Shown one piece after another: positions 20,111 to 33,219 of a stretch of DNA of 64,000 bases. Origin of the DNA: Aricia agestis. Taxonomy: Eukaryota; Arthropoda; Insecta; Lepidoptera; Lycaenidae. The position numbers were made by a program, and so were the translations under genes. The stretch covers positions 7,695,501 to 7,759,500 of the forward strand of contig NC_056419.1 in the NCBI RefSeq assembly GCF_905147365.1. Direction: 5' to 3'. Positions within the stretch are counted from its first letter, which is position 1, and every line of letters begins with the position of its first letter. The notes under the pieces are model-generated. The model had not been told where the DNA came from. It saw nothing but the letters and a program-made list of their open reading frames with translations, and searched no databases.

Positions 20111-22751
20111 TTAATAATATAATTCAAAATATTTTGCCTCACGTCTTGTAAATACACTTACAACGCTGTAACTCCTAGCCTATAATCTCTATCCGACACG
20201 TCCAATTCACATGTTAAATGGAATTCTCTTTGCGCCTTAAAATTATGGATGTTCGTATCATTAGGGTGTTTGTTTCTTAGAAGATTCTAAGTCATTTTTT
20301 CTCCAATTAGTGCTACCGTGTCGAAAGGATAATGCCGTGATGAATAAAACGTTTAGCGCACTCAAAACGGAGCCAGCGACATAAAAACTGTATCCAAATT
20401 AAGGTTCTTGCGGGGATATTCTAATTGTGACCTTTCGGTATGAAAAAGTGGGATAGGCATTTTTTAAATTTCTAATTCAATACAAAATTGTTAAAGAACA
20501 CTTTGGGGTAAAATAACATGTTTAATTTGAGAATTCAAAGATTAATTGTAATATTGGCAACCAAGAAAATATTATGTAACTATTACAATGGCCACTAAGA
20601 AAAAAATATTCTTTCAATAACTAAAACGTGCCAAAGACTTCTCTAAAAACATAACCCTCTTGGCGAAGTCGGGTGAAAAATTAAACGTGTAATTTAAATG
20701 GCTACAAACTAAGATGACACTAAGTTAAAACAGCACAGAACAGTGTCTAGCAACAATTAATGTGTACACAGATGAGCAACGAGCAACAGTGTGGTGTCGA
20801 CGCCTGTCGCATAACAAATACGCCCTCACATCCCCGCTACACGCTCCTGCAAGTCGGACCTAAGTAGTTTAAGTCCTAGAAGTTATAAAATCGGATTTGT
20901 GTATGCCTAGAAATAAAACCTCAAAGTAAATGCTTTTCGTCCAGATTGAAACTGCTCAGTGTGCTTGATAAAAGTTTTTCAAGCAATTTTTTGCGCCGGC
21001 ATATTAATTATGCAATGAGAATGTGGCTTCTCGTACAAAAACACCATAAGGATCAGTCACAACAAAACGAGATACGTCACGGGAATGCGTACTACTGATA
21101 CAACTACGACTACTATATACTGTCTACTGATATATCAAAATGGAAAGGCCAAATAGTGTCACGCTATTTTTAAGCGTCTTTCATAAAAAGAAGGAAATAG
21201 GTACCTAAATTACGCTATTTAATACAACGTCAAGCTGCGTTTCATTTTGAACATGTGTTACATATCGTCACTAAGTTTTCGTCTGGCATATTTTCTTCAT
21301 GCAAGTTGTATCGTGTAGTCAGTTTCTAACAGTTGACACCCGAGATTTAAGCAGACAATACTGCACTTTGTTAACACTCACCATAAACTTACACCCCGCT
21401 CGTAAACTTATACTCAGCTCACTCAAATTATGAGCTATCTCGCTAAATTTTAATAAAACAGTCCATACTAATAGCTTTCTTGGAGATGTATATTTTATTA
21501 AATGTGAAAAGTAAATTTATGATAACAAAGTCAAGGGCTACACGGGTATTTCAGGGCTAGTGTTATTACTGTCTGAAGAGGTTGCAATTGAGTCTATTTT
21601 GGGATTTTTGGGATGCTTTATTTTTGCTATTAAATTGACTCGTCTGCAATGTAATTCTTCCGAGAAAGTCGAGGGTATTTATATATTATTAAATCTTTTA
21701 AGTTGAATAATAATGTAGCTGTACTAAATGTTGTCTGCAACTTTTACGCGCAGCAATTCGTTTACAGCGCGGGTTCCACACATTTTCTGCACCATAAACT
21801 ATCCGATGTCCATTACTATTGCCATGGGTCCATTGTAGAGAATCAAAATAGTTCTTTATATTATGCTCCAAATTTCAATGTTCGAAGTGCGAAGAGCTAA
21901 CAGATAGAAAGACAAGCAGAAAAGTAGGCAAAATTCGACATTTATACTCTCAGTATCGATATTTTTATGTCTCAAGTTGATATCTTCAAACATTAAATGC
22001 ATTGCGATTGATGACCCAGCAGGACTAGAAACTATTTCAGTTTTATGTTCAAAGGCGGTTTCGTTAACGAAAAAAGGAGATAAGCGGCCTACTAAAGTCC
22101 ATACGTACTCGTAATATCGCTATCTATGATTCGGTGATAAATCAACTATACAAATTACACAGCTATAAATAACAACATCCAGGGTACTAAGACAACTCGC
22201 ATTTGATAATTTCAACGGTGATTTTACAAGTAAAAAATGTAATGTATAGATTTTGACATAGAACGCATCGCGAGCGTCAAGTTATTTAGCGATCCGTTAT
22301 GACAAATGTCATACATTTTAGTTTTCGATAAACCGTCTAAGTACCTTTGACCTTAATGCCATCGCATGAGGATCACACGCAAAATAACTCAGATGTAAAA
22401 TCTCTGAACTTTGATGTCCATAGTATCGCGGGCAATTTGTCTAAGTACCCGCCCATCATCGAGTAACCCGTAGTGATGGCCGGGGTTAAACACGCGGGAT
22501 AAATCGTCGAGATTTGCGATAAGGTTAGTATTTATTGCGTTATTGGTGCGCCACCTGACGGCGCCCCGGGAGGCTCATAGAAGCCCATTCTCCCCGCGAA
22601 CACGCATGCCCATCATCACATAAATCACGTGGTACACCCGTGATGGATCCCGCGCTGATACATATCGTACTGATGCATACTGTGCTGATAAATAAGGTGC
22701 TGAATACTGATACATCCCGTGTCTAGTATCAAGTCCACTACTCCAGTCCAT
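20111..22751. other. Largely unique-looking AT-rich stretch
   Basis: Only the short RTE-like tail at 20646-20681 is recognised. No open frame is convincing. Confidence 0.35.
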
Positions 22752-23050
22752 ACAAGTGGTTTATAGTGTGGCTCTTGACTCGGAGGTCATGGGTTCGACA
22801 CCCGCATTGGAAACGTGTTGTTTCCAACAAATATGTCCTCACCAATATTAGTTAGGATAATGTATGGCTGATCACCTGATTGACACGTAAGATGACATAA
22901 TATACGTCGGATGGGCATTCAAAAATTCGGTCCTGCGCCTGATCTCTCGCCAGTCGGGTCGGTCATCCGTCCTACTCGGTCTCATAGACTGTCCCTGGTT
23001 TCAATGAAACCGGCCACCGTTACCGAAATCGGTGTGGGGGATATCATTAT
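22752..23050 (+). mobile_element. tRNA-derived SINE, family 2, copy 1
   Basis: The head is tRNA-like with a degraded A box (AGTGGTTTATAGTG) and a clear B box GGTTCGACACC near 22793. The body shares GGCTGATCACCTGATTG, GTCGGATGGGCAT, GGTCCTGCGCCTGA, CTCTCGCCAGTCG and a 3' GGTTTCAATGAAACCGGCCA with the copy at 61853. Internal polymerase III promoter boxes define this class. The A box looks too eroded for transcription. Confidence 0.75.
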
Positions 23051-23374
23051 TATCCTGTGTTGAACCCGCCGGTACTGAAAATTATTATTTACTAATGTAT
23101 TAATAAGATGCGTCTACACTTGTAATCGATTCTGCGGTCTTGTAGCGGTGGTGTAACACGTTACACGCCGGTTTCGTCGATAAATTCAATTATTTATGAA
23201 AGCAGTAGCCGTGTGTATGTTATATTAAAATTACGACATTTGCACTGTATCGTAATTAAATGTCCTGTCGTATTTCAATACTATCGCATGTTCTAGAAAT
23301 CTAGATGCTGCTTTGAACTTATAATTTATTTATTAATATCCATAATTCCATACATATAATATAAGTAATATTAC
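23051..23374. other. AT-rich spacer
   Basis: Nothing recognised. Confidence 0.35.
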
Positions 23375-23464
23375 GTGGGAGAACCATGCTTCGGCACGAA
23401 TGGGCCGGCTCGACTGGAGAAATACCACGGACTCACAGAAAACCGGCGTGAAACAGCGCTTGCG

Positions 23465-23466
<2 letters not shown>
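23375..23466 (+). mobile_element. 5' fragment of the GTGGGAGAGCCATG SINE-like repeat
   Basis: GTGGGAGAACCATGCTTCGG through CAGCGCTTGCGCTA matches the first ~90 bases of the copy at 12972, then runs directly into (TA)n. A 3'-truncated SINE is unusual for target-primed insertion, so deletion or rearrangement is likely. Confidence 0.7.

Positions 23467-23495
<29 letters not shown>
23466..23495. repeat. (TA)n microsatellite
   Basis: About 15 TA units, precisely at the junction between a SINE 5' piece and a Helitron piece. Confidence 0.9.
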
Positions 23496-23498
<3 letters not shown>

Positions 23499-23623
23499 GT
23501 GATAGTGTGTCGGGCTGTCTGTTATCTCTTCACGCCCAAACCGCTGAACATATTTTGCTATTTTATGGAGATTCCCGCACGTTAAACAAATTTTGGCGCA
23601 ACGGAGTGGCAGGCGTTATCTAG
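23494..23623 (+). mobile_element. Helitron, 5'-eroded copy with intact CTAG end
   Basis: GTCTGTTATCTCTTCACGCC and CAAACCGCTGAACATATTTT lead to the terminal hairpin region GGCGCAACGGAGTGGCAGGC and CTAG with flanking T. The expected TCCATACTAATATTATAAA start has been replaced by (TA)n. Confidence 0.65.
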
Positions 23624-25354
23624 TAATAAATAAATGATAATTTCAAAGAAGTCTTCTAATATAATGAAAAATAAAAGAAAAATTATTACAATTGCGGGAA
23701 ACACTTAAAGTTCTTGGAGACAAAATATATTTTCCTACCATTGTGCTTAGGGGAAAAATGGCTAGCTGGTTATTAACTTCCTCAAATTTTATTCTATACC
23801 ATGAGTCATGTTATAAAACCTTATAATATTTAATGTCAAAATTTGTATTAAATTTTGGTTATCATTGTTGCTTGGAATGTGGCAAATCTTGTCAACTGAC
23901 TACCTCACTGCTCTCCTAATTGAACTTGTCGTTTGTTACTGAACATACAAATAGTTACCACAAATATTTATATATTCATTGCTTCGAAGACATTTCAAAT
24001 GAATTAGTAATAAAGATATTCAGCGAGATAACCGCTGGAACCGAACCCGCTCCGCGCCCGCGGCGCCGTACCCGCGGACTAAAAATGTATAAATTATGAA
24101 GATTACAGGAAAAAGAGAAATGTGTTACATTTAATTTTATTACGGCCGATAACTTATGGACTAGCCTCGCCCGACGCGTCGCTCCCCGCGACTCAAGCGC
24201 CTTCTATTTTCATATTTATGTACTGAGAAATATGCTCCATAATATATCTCGGAGGCGCGAGCGTTAATACTTTGTGGAACATCTCGTAGTTACATACAGA
24301 TCATTTGTGACATTAAAATATCAATAAATTTATGGTGTGGAGATAGAGGCGGACGTCTCGAGATGAGCTCTTATCTGCGTATGCAAAATCCTCGGCGCTA
24401 CACGTTTGGCGGGATTTATATTTAATAACTTAACGAAATTACGATATGCGATATTAATATTTACGTGATTAGAGCGATTTTACGATGGCCATTAATTGAT
24501 CGTATCGCGATCGGTCCACCACGCGGCTACTGCACGCTTTATGCTGTATAATTTTAAATAAATTACACTTTCATCAATTCCTTATCGAAATTTAATAAAT
24601 CCACGCGTGTTGCTATTCGAATACTCACTAAAAGGAATAGCGATGTTATTGCTATTTCAATGAGCGGCGTCTCTGAATAATAAACACAAATCTTTGCAAT
24701 ATTGAGAGATTAATAAAGATGTTAAATGATTATGAACTTTTGATTATGTTAACAGTCACTTACCAACGTACACATATCGCATGCTAACTATATAATATAG
24801 AGCCCAATTGGACCAAAAGCCCATTTCTATACTAAAAGCTACCAAACGTCATAGACTTTTTATGTCTTTAAATCGTTGACTCTTTGTATATATTTAATTG
24901 TTTTTGTTTTTTAAGGAAACATCGAAGCAAAATACATCTTACACTATCTTACACTTCTACATATTATAAATAATCATCTTTCTCTATCTGACCAACAAAG
25001 TCTCATATGCGATCACTATGCGATATATCACTTATTACAGATTAAGTGACATTAATATGCTATTACTTGTATGCCTGATAGCCGGGCCAGGGATACGCCA
25101 CAAATTCCCGTCTTATTTCTTATCATGTTTATTTCTGTATTGCGTTGACTTTTATCAACATTATAACTACAGATAGCTTGTATCTTTGTACATAAAATTT
25201 GTACAAAACTATTGGTGTATTGTGGCCTTAAAGCGGTTAAGAACATCGTGTTAAAGTCTATTATTGTTAGTATAGAGTTCATCCGAAGTTATAAAATGTA
25301 TAAGCTATCTCCAGAGACTAAATAATATTTTATTTAGAAGTAAGTTTCTCGACT
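23624..25354. other. Unique-looking stretch, possible conserved regulatory DNA in 24000-24560
   Basis: No repeats are recognised. 24000-24560 alternates GC-rich and AT-rich blocks and contains TTTATGG (24329) and ATTAATTGA (24491), homeodomain-like words. Without alignment this remains a guess. The remainder is AT-rich. Confidence 0.2.
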
Positions 25355-25357
25355 TTA

Positions 25358-25493
25358 GGGCCTGTTTCACCACTTTCTGATAAAGTGCCGAATAGTCTAT
25401 TCACAACTTTTTTGACAGATCCTCCTTACTTGATCTGTCAAGTTAATTGGTGAATGCCTATTCGTCAATTATCAGAAAGTGTGAAACATGGCC
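25358..25493. mobile_element. PIF/Harbinger-like MITE (GGGCCTGTTTCACC), copy 1
   Basis: GGGCCTGTTTCACCACTTTC TGATAA pairs with the right end TTATCAGAAAGTGTGAAACA TGGCC. TTA flanks both sides (25355-25357, 25494-25496). Same family as 56460-56581. Confidence 0.75.
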
Positions 25494-25608
25494 TTACACT
25501 TTTGTATTTCCCATTGAGTTCTAATCATAAAAACAAGGTTTAAAGAAAATTTTATTGAGATTTAAATAAGGATTATTGAAGAAACTAAAAGATGATGACC
25601 GAGAGTTT

Positions 25609-25766
25609 AACGGCCGTTCCCAATATTCAATCTATCTCTGGTTTGACATACAACCGATCGCAGCTAACATTGAATTGATTTAAAATAAATGTCTCTAATG
25701 TCTAATGTGAGCTATTCCTCTAGTAGGGCAAAACCAGAGATAGATCAAATATTAGGAACGGCCGTT
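25609..25766. mobile_element. MITE with TAACGGCCGTTCC ends
   Basis: TAACGGCCGTTCCCAATATTCA and ATCTATCTCTGGTTT pair with AAACCAGAGATAGATC and AATATTAGGAACGGCCGTTA, about 36 bases with few mismatches. Target duplication not clear. Confidence 0.65.
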
Positions 25767-28461
25767 AGAGACTATAACCAGATATAGTCTTTCATCGAAA
25801 GCAAGATAGAGCATCTTTAATTTGGAGTAATAGTTACTTTGAACTGGATTTGAGTATTTATGACACAAAATCCCGAGAACTTAAGATGGGTATCCGTGAT
25901 AGTAACAAACAAACATGAGCTTAAATTAATAATTTGTGTTCTATTAATTAATGATATTCTACCGATGGTATCTTAAGTAATTTGTAGCGAGGAGGCCAAT
26001 CAAAATATACCTGAGAGGGCGAGATACCATCGGTGTTCATATGTCGCACGATATCTTATCAGACAGACCGAGAATCAGGTAATAATTATTTATCATGATT
26101 CAGAAACCGGCCAAGTGTGGTCGCGTAATTCCGGTAGCACGAGTCCTCAGGAGTGGACTAAAGTTTTAAATTAATTGAACTTAGCGATAATGACGATGAG
26201 CAAAAGTGGGAGTCAGGTTGGTATCATAAAAGCTAATCATACAATTTACAAATCTAACTTAAACTTGACTCTACAGCCATGGGTAAAGGATACGCAAGAA
26301 ACTAGTGATAGGTAGTGGTGAAACGAAACGAAACTAGTGGTAGGATAAAATTTTCATGTCTTAGATATAAATAAATATTATTAACTTTAAATTTTGTTTC
26401 TCTCGCTAAAATTTAAAAACCGTTGAACCTATTTAGCTAATTTTAATGTTGAAATATTCATAATATCAGAATGAAAGTGATACGAAGTTCACCGGGCCAT
26501 TTAGTAAATAATATTTTGATGTTGCTATCATCTAATCGTGTCGATATTTCATGACATTTTCCTTATTTCTAGTTTGCTCTATTCAAGCGAAATTTACAAA
26601 ATAAACCCATAAATTATGAAAGCGCTGTCCATTGTTTAAATATATTGTTATTTTAATAACCATTTGATTATTATGTATATCGAATATTATGCGACTTTTC
26701 TTTCATTTTGCATCTCTAATGAAGTACTATTTTAATCCTTATAAACGTTATGTTTTTATTTTAATTTTAAAGTTATTAGTGTAAATTAGTAGCTGTGTAG
26801 TGTAATAAAAGTTGGAATGCTAAATGTTAAACTAGTCCATATAAATCAACGTGTTATGTTTACAATGGGGCTTTTTGCAGGTGTTTAATTTGCTCATTTA
26901 TAATCAGAGGAGGCAGGTGATAAAATTTCTTAAACATTTCGCCATAATGGAGATAAGCTGATGCTAAATTAAGCCATATGTTTTATGTACTTTTTTATTG
27001 AAGTTCACTGAGCGTCATCATCATTATCATCTAAAGATTTTTTCTCAACGTTTATTTTTATACGAATGTACAAATACAAAAACGGTCCTTTCTTCAAAAA
27101 CCTTTTTTAAGTCAAACTACATAAGAAACGTATGAAAAAAAACTTGCAACCAGTCTACAAACATGTCATGGCTAAATAGCGATCATGGGAAAACAAAAAA
27201 AAAAAATATTTGTGATGTCAGCTAATGTGTAACCAACCAGTGTGACACGGAAACTCTCTTCACACACATGACCCCCAACAAAGGAGTTCTGTTTGTCCGC
27301 TCGCTACTAAAATATTGAACGTGCTTTCCTCTCTGTACGTGTGCTGCTAGACTGTGCACCACTGTAAGATATGATAGCTGAAACTATGCTAGTATCAAAG
27401 AGAATATAATCACTTCGTAGTAGCTTAAATGTTAAATTTTAGACTGATACGACTTCGTAGGATACGAAGACCGAAAACAGCAATTTTTTTGGAAGATTTT
27501 ACTTATGCAGTAAGCTTACAGTACATTACTTGAAGTTCTATAATATATACACCTAATATATTAATATAATATGATTTATGAATACTACTACAGAACTAAC
27601 AATTTAAAAGATTTGTTTCCCTATAAGTACCCAATAAAAAAACAGATTATATTGTGGGCTTATTTTAATACCGTAAAAATATTCATATCACATTTTTATT
27701 GGTTTATAATCTTATAATTAAGAATCAATGGGGCTTAAATAAGTTGTAAGTTAATTAAAAAAATATAAACACAGAGTTACAATTTTATGTCTCCTACAGG
27801 CTACAGATTAAAGATTTTTATAGCTGACGTCGTGGATGGTGAACAAAAATGTTGTTTTCATTACTAATATTATAATAAAATAATTACCTAATATCTGTTC
27901 TTAAGGATTTAATATCACATAGTTTTACAATAATTGCTTGTTGTTACTATTAAATTATAATACAGTTTGTTTTTAATAAGATTTTTTTTATCATCTTACC
28001 TTCATGGTTTTATTTTTTTTTTCCAATTATTAAGCTACTCGCCTTTAAGTGTTTTTGTGTGATGTTGAAAGCTGCTAAAATCACAGATTCTCAAATAACT
28101 TGTTACTGATTTATATACATCAAGATCAAAACATTATATCTGTAATAATCTTTCGTCGGAATATATATATAATAAGCATAGCACAGCTGCTGTCTCACAG
28201 CCTTTATCACCGCGAAGCATCTCACGGCGGTGTTTGCTCGCGCGGTATTTCGGTTCACGACCACCGCGTCCGGTCACCGTCACCAACACTGCGAAACAGT
28301 AATTGTCTGTTTAGAGAGCACTCACTAATTTACTTGTTTGAATACGGTACGCTTCATACGTGCTAAGTTACCTGAGAAATGTCATGTGGTGAGTTACGGA
28401 CTACGGTACTGCGTCTTCTCTAATATTATAAGTTAGGATTGAAAGTGGTAGAATCAGTGAC
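25767..28461. other. AT-rich stretch with small repeats
   Basis: It holds a 13-bp inverted repeat (ACCGATGGTATCT at 25961, partner ending 26034), a fragment starting AAACCGGCCAAGTGTGG at 26103, a Helitron piece at 26396, and A-runs near 27190. 28190-28300 is GC-richer. No gene seen. Confidence 0.35.
26396..26504 (+). mobile_element. Decayed Helitron 3' portion
   Basis: CTCTCGCTAAAATTTAAAAA CCGTTGAACC and GATACGAAGTTCACCGGGCC ATTTAGT match the piece at 19985-20110; the terminal CTAG has become TTAG. Confidence 0.45.
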
Positions 28462-28787
28462 GTGGGAGAGCCATACTTCGGCATGAATGGGCCGGCTCGA
28501 CCGGAGAAATACCACGGGTTCACGGAAAACCGGCGCGAAACAGCGCTTGCGCTGTGTTTCGCCGAGTGAGTGAGTTTACCGGAGGCTCAATCCCCGACCC
28601 TTTTCCCTTCCCTACCCTCTCCTATTTCCTTACCTACCCTCCCCTATTCCCTTCTCTACCCTCCCCTATTCCCTCTCAAAAGGCCGGCAACGCACCTGCA
28701 GCTCTTCTGATGCTGCGAGTGTCCATGGGCGACGAAGGTTGCTGTCCATCAGGTGACCCGTTTGCTCGTTTTTTCACAAAAAAAACA
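28462..28787 (+). mobile_element. Lepidopteran SINE-like repeat (GTGGGAGAGCCATG family), second full copy
   Basis: It carries the same order of blocks as 12972-13290: head, CAGCGCTTGCGCTG hairpin, CTACCCTCCC-type tract, CTGCAGCTCTTCTGATGCTG, A tail. The pyrimidine tract has more CCCTACCCT units than the other copy. The TTTGCCCCCTTAT segment before the tail is deleted. Confidence 0.75.
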
Positions 28788-28934
28788 ATGTTGTAGCTCG
28801 CACTGACACCTCTACATTTTGCTGTAAGGGCACGCGCTTATTTAAGACACGATAGTAATAAGTAAAGGAGTAGCAAGATAGTACAGTAAGACAGTAGTTG
28901 CAATAGCTTGCAATGCAAAATATCTGGATCTACA

Positions 28935-29254
28935 TGCAGTCTTAAGAGCCCGGGTGCCATCGCTATTCTTGAACAAACGTAATACCAAGATAATTTCCCA
29001 TATATGAGAATATTTACCATATTTGAGTTATTATTCAGCTTAAGATAGTAATTACCTAGGAACCTCTACAGGTTCCTCTACATAGATTCACTGCAAAATA
29101 TTTACATACCAAAAAATATTAAACTTTGTATAGGAACCTAGGCAATTACTATCTTAAGCTGAATACCGAATATGGTAAATATTCTCGTCTGAGAAATTAT
29201 CTTGGTATTACGTTTGTATGAGAACTGCGATGACACCCGGACTCTTAATACTGT
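28935..29254. repeat. Long inverted repeat, ~125-bp arms
   Basis: The left arm (28935-29064) and right arm (about 29128-29254) are diverged reverse complements. Shared blocks are AAACGTAATACCAAGATAAT, GAGAATATTTACCATATT and ATTCAGCTTAAGATAGTAAT plus CCTAGG. The ~65-base centre includes AGGAACCT-CTAC-AGGTTCCT, a hairpin of its own. It could be an old MITE with long ends; no clear target duplication is visible. A transcript would fold into a long imperfect hairpin. Confidence 0.75.
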
Positions 29255-29529
29255 CGTATAAAATAACCATGCTAACCATGCTAAAATACTACCTCGTTAA
29301 TTTCCTTAAAAAAGCTAGTGCTTATGACAACAAGGTTTAGGTCCGTCCAATAATTTACAAACGTCCATACATCTCAATACTACAATAGTCGGCGTGACAC
29401 GGCCACGGTCACGCGAGCTGCCACCAATTAGCGCCAAGCAGTAAATCAATTAGGCGGCCATATTGGATTTATGTCCGACCACGCTCCTGTATTATCCTGC
29501 CTGCCAATTAAAGGACACCAGAGCCCCTA

Positions 29530-29694
29530 GCCAAGACGTTTTCTTTATAGCTTCTTTATAGAAACGCCGATCAAAATGTATGGAAATGATATAACATGAG
29601 TCGAATGTCGACTTTAATTTATACGACACTTATGTTAATTTCATACATTTTATTGGCGATTCCACAAAGATGCGAGAAAGAAAACGTCTTGGCT
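29530..29694. mobile_element. MITE with AGCCAAGACGTTTTC ends
   Basis: AGCCAAGACGTTTTCTTT pairs with AAAGAAAACGTCTTGGCT, and a second block (AATGTATGGAA / TTTCATACATT) pairs inside, making it an almost continuous foldback. Target duplication not identified. Confidence 0.65.
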
Positions 29695-30450
29695 CAAGAA
29701 ACTGGACTCACTATAAGCTTCGAAAGAATAGTTCCATGAATTAAACGTGAGCAGAGATGTGTCGCCATTTGCCAATTATTTTGAAGAAATATTATGCTTA
29801 GATAGTTTTAGAATAGTGCCAACCCAATTTTTAGTAATGTCAATGTGTGTTTGTCTATCGTGGCAACATAGCATCCAAACGGGTGGAGCAATTTTAATCT
29901 TCTTTTTTGTTTTAATGCTAATTGAGACTGTTCTAAGTGTTCATCATCATCAGCCTACTCAATGCTGGAAAATGTGGTTTTATCTGCTATATATAAGGAA
30001 CTTAAAAAATTTCAGGTTAGGTTGAGGGGCCGAATTTATTACTTCCAATTCAAACTCATGGTATTGCTCGTTGCGAAAAGGGCATTGTTTGATAGACAGA
30101 CCATTTGATCCAGTGAGTAATGGGTACAATCGCGGGCGATTCAATAAAATGGACCACGTGCGAGGTGGGCGTTTGATACAGACCCGACATTAAATGCTGG
30201 TCGTTGGCAGATTTTCCCAACTTAACCACGAGACAAGCAACAAACTTTCATACAATTTAGATATTATGAAGTTTTGTGATTTATTTTTCTTAGACACTAT
30301 TTGGCTACATAACCATGACCAGTGTCAAGTAAATGGCGGGAAGACAACATTATTGTATACAATTTTCAGCATTGTTTTTCTATAACGTCAGGTCCAAAGT
30401 ATAGTCAAAGTCTAAGTTAGAGACAATATAGTCAAGTCTAGGCCCTCTTA
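29695..30450. other. Spacer, nothing recognised
   Basis: Open frames of 92 and 63 codons (29747, 30194) lack motifs. A small TAGGCCC/GGGCCTA palindrome lies at 30439-30457. Confidence 0.35.
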
Positions 30451-30605
30451 GGGCCTAGACAAGTGGCAAGCGATTATAGTAAACGCCAACAAAATGTATG
30501 GGATTTGAGTTTTGACATTAGTATTCGCTAACGAAGCGATGACTTATGTCAAATCGCATACATTTTGTTGGCGTATACGATAATCGCTTGCCACGTCTTG
30601 TCTAG
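30451..30605 (+). mobile_element. MITE (AGACAAGTGGCAAGCGATTA family), copy 1
   Basis: AGACAAGTGGCAAGCGATTA and CGCCAACAAAATGTATG at the left are inverted at the right end (CATACATTTTGTTGGCG, TAATCGCTTGCCACGTC). The centre reads ATTAGTATTCGCTAACGAAG. A second copy in opposite orientation lies at 63532. Confidence 0.75.
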
Positions 30606-32860
30606 CAGAGAAGGAGGCAAGTCAGTCAAGTTTTGTGATTCGTATCGTGGTTTCGAGCATAATATAGTTATATAGTGTATGCATTTTTACGATATGTTAA
30701 TGACAAAGTTCAAGGCATGATAATATAGTATGACTATTTAGAAACATAACATAATGTGTTTTGTAGATTTTATTTCGTCTACTAAAACTAGTCGCAGAAT
30801 TTTCTAGTAAAATATTATTAACATGGTTCTATTGTAAACGTATTCGACATAATAAATTGCAAGTTTTATGGGAAAAATATTATAGTTTTGTTGTAGAATT
30901 TAAGACGATTTTACATAAATAAAACTAATTTGTAAGTCGGTTTATGACTACTCTACACTTGGCGATTTACATTCAAACCGAGGACTTACTACATAGTAAA
31001 GTTTAGAATGCTAGGCCAATGTTGTATTAAAATGACAAGCAAAATATTATAACATACAGATAATATTATGTTGTGGTTTAGCTTGATTTGCCATAATATG
31101 CGTTATAGGTACTATAATATACATGTGTCGCAATCTTAAGGCCCAGTAGTCCCTAAAATAAGCAGATCGATGTCTGTCAGTACGAATATCGACGTTAAGG
31201 ACATTAAAATAACATTCATATCAGCGCGCCTTGTACAGTGGCTGTTACGCGCTCGCCGCGTGCCTTGATAATAGAGAAAAGGAGTAAAAACCTTTTGTTT
31301 TTAGTATTACACAAATCAAATATATCAAATAGTTTACGTTAGGTTACGACACATATGTGAAAGTGTGTAATTTAGCGATAAAATAATTTAATTATGAAAA
31401 ACAGCGTTATAAGAGTCATCTTTGAGATTTTTTTCTATCAAGCAGAATTTTTCAAATTGTGTACTGATATACCTTTGCTTTGCGTATAGGAAAATTTCGC
31501 AATTTTAAAACGGTACTTATTTTATACTTAAATAATGACATTTCCTTTACTAAAAACGTGTTTTAAAAACCCATTTTACGTAGTTGCAACAACCACAGCG
31601 CCTTAACTCTTAAGCCTTCCTCTTGAAACACTCTATCAATAAAAAAAACATCGCTACGTTGTTGTTGTTCAATGAGAGAGAGAGAAAAACACGCCACACA
31701 CACTTTCGTATGTTTCGCGATACACGACACTTTTGTGTCGTTACAACTTTTCGTCTAGCCCCCTTTCGCAACGCGCGATAAGGAACTTCGTTTCAAAAAT
31801 ACATAAAAACCCATTGAGCACTTTTATCTGACTCTGAATCCAATGATTTAAGGTCATATTATGCTAAGGCCTAGGTCTTTAAAATTTAGACACAGATAGC
31901 GGAAATGACTTTTTATACAATGTACTTAGTACTGATGAATAATTCTTATAACAGTTGATCGATGTAAAAATAGAATGACTTGCCACAACTAGTCAGAACT
32001 GAGGCGTTAGAAATAGGACATCTGAACTGGACGTCTTATCTTTATAAGCCGCCTACAGCCGAGTTATTAACTCAAGTAGCTCTGGCTTATCTTTATTTTA
32101 ACTTCAATGTAGCAGTAAGTATACTCAGAGATGTGGAAGGAAGTAAGCAGTAGCAGCTATGTTACACTTAATTAACTGGAAATTTTCGCAATTCTTTTAG
32201 TTTAATTTAGTCTTAGTCCATATCACGTTATATTATGTCTAAATTCGTGTGTTTAGGATTTTGTGATGCAATATGCAAAAAAAAATACAGTTTAAATTAA
32301 GAATTGTATCCATGAAAGCACAGGTAATCAGAACTTTATTCTATGCTCTTTACCGTTAGTTTTCCTAAGCCAATCTCTTCCAGTCCAGAGAGTTAAGATA
32401 GCCATAATTGTACAAGTATGAATTTAGCGCGTAAGTCTAATGTTTATATAGCCCTTCGTTGTTAATTTCACAACGAGTGGTAAATAAGAGGAGATTAGGA
32501 TTTGTTTGCGTTGAACATTAACGGGAAGTCTGATTTGTGCCGGGTTTCACACAATACGCGTGTTTGCTGGGTGTGCCGCATGGGAAATCTCTTCAATGGA
32601 ATTCCTCGGTTGAATCAACACTATGCAGTTTATTTGGACGACATATTATTTGGTTAAAACATACGATCATTCTTCAGAATCAATGGACCAACCTTTTCAT
32701 CAAATATTAGCTGTCATTTCACGAGCATCGAGTTCGATCCTATATTGAAATATTTTTAATTGATAAACACCCATTGACCCGTCGGGTCGAAACGGATTGA
32801 CGTACGTGGAGTGCTCTCGGTGCGCCGTTACTTAAGTATTGGAAATTAATGTAAATTAAA
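30606..32860. other. AT-rich unique-looking stretch
   Basis: It contains a short (GA)n at 31674-31685 and a small hairpin ACGACAC-TTTT-GTGTCGT at 31724-31741. No gene or larger repeat recognised. Confidence 0.35.
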
Positions 32861-32992
32861 GGCACGGACAACTATCTTACGCGCAGTGGCGTCGCCTCTC
32901 CGTCAGCGCGAGAGCCCTTCAGTGCCCCACGAGTGTTTTCATACTCTCGCAGCGGACGTGTTAATTCGTAGACACTGTTTTTTTTTCCGCAG

Positions 32993-33043
32993 TGATCGAC
33001 GACTGTGGGAACGTTTTCGGGTGCCTCCGTTAGACACTCAGAG
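32993..33043 (+). other. Candidate 51-nt exon
   Basis: An acceptor tract CTGTTTTTTTTTCCGCAG ends at 32992 and GAG|GTAACG follows at 33044. The 51 bases are a multiple of three, with one open frame (offset one base) reading DRRLWERFRVPPLDTQ. I recognise no family. Confidence 0.18.
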
Positions 33044-33219
33044 GTAACGAGCAAACAGAGCTAAGTGGTTCAGGGAATTTACGGCCCGCGTTGTGATAAT
33101 GCGTGGAAGCTATAAAATTTTTCCAATTCGAGTATCGCTCGGGTCGCGACATGTGAAAGTTGTGATGGCGCCGACACCAATAAAACGCACGGCACGCGCG
33201 GCGCCGGCGACGCGGGTCC

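Noticed and set aside
31724..31741. Rho-independent-like terminator hairpin
   Set aside because: The DNA is clearly from a eukaryote, so bacterial terminator logic does not apply.
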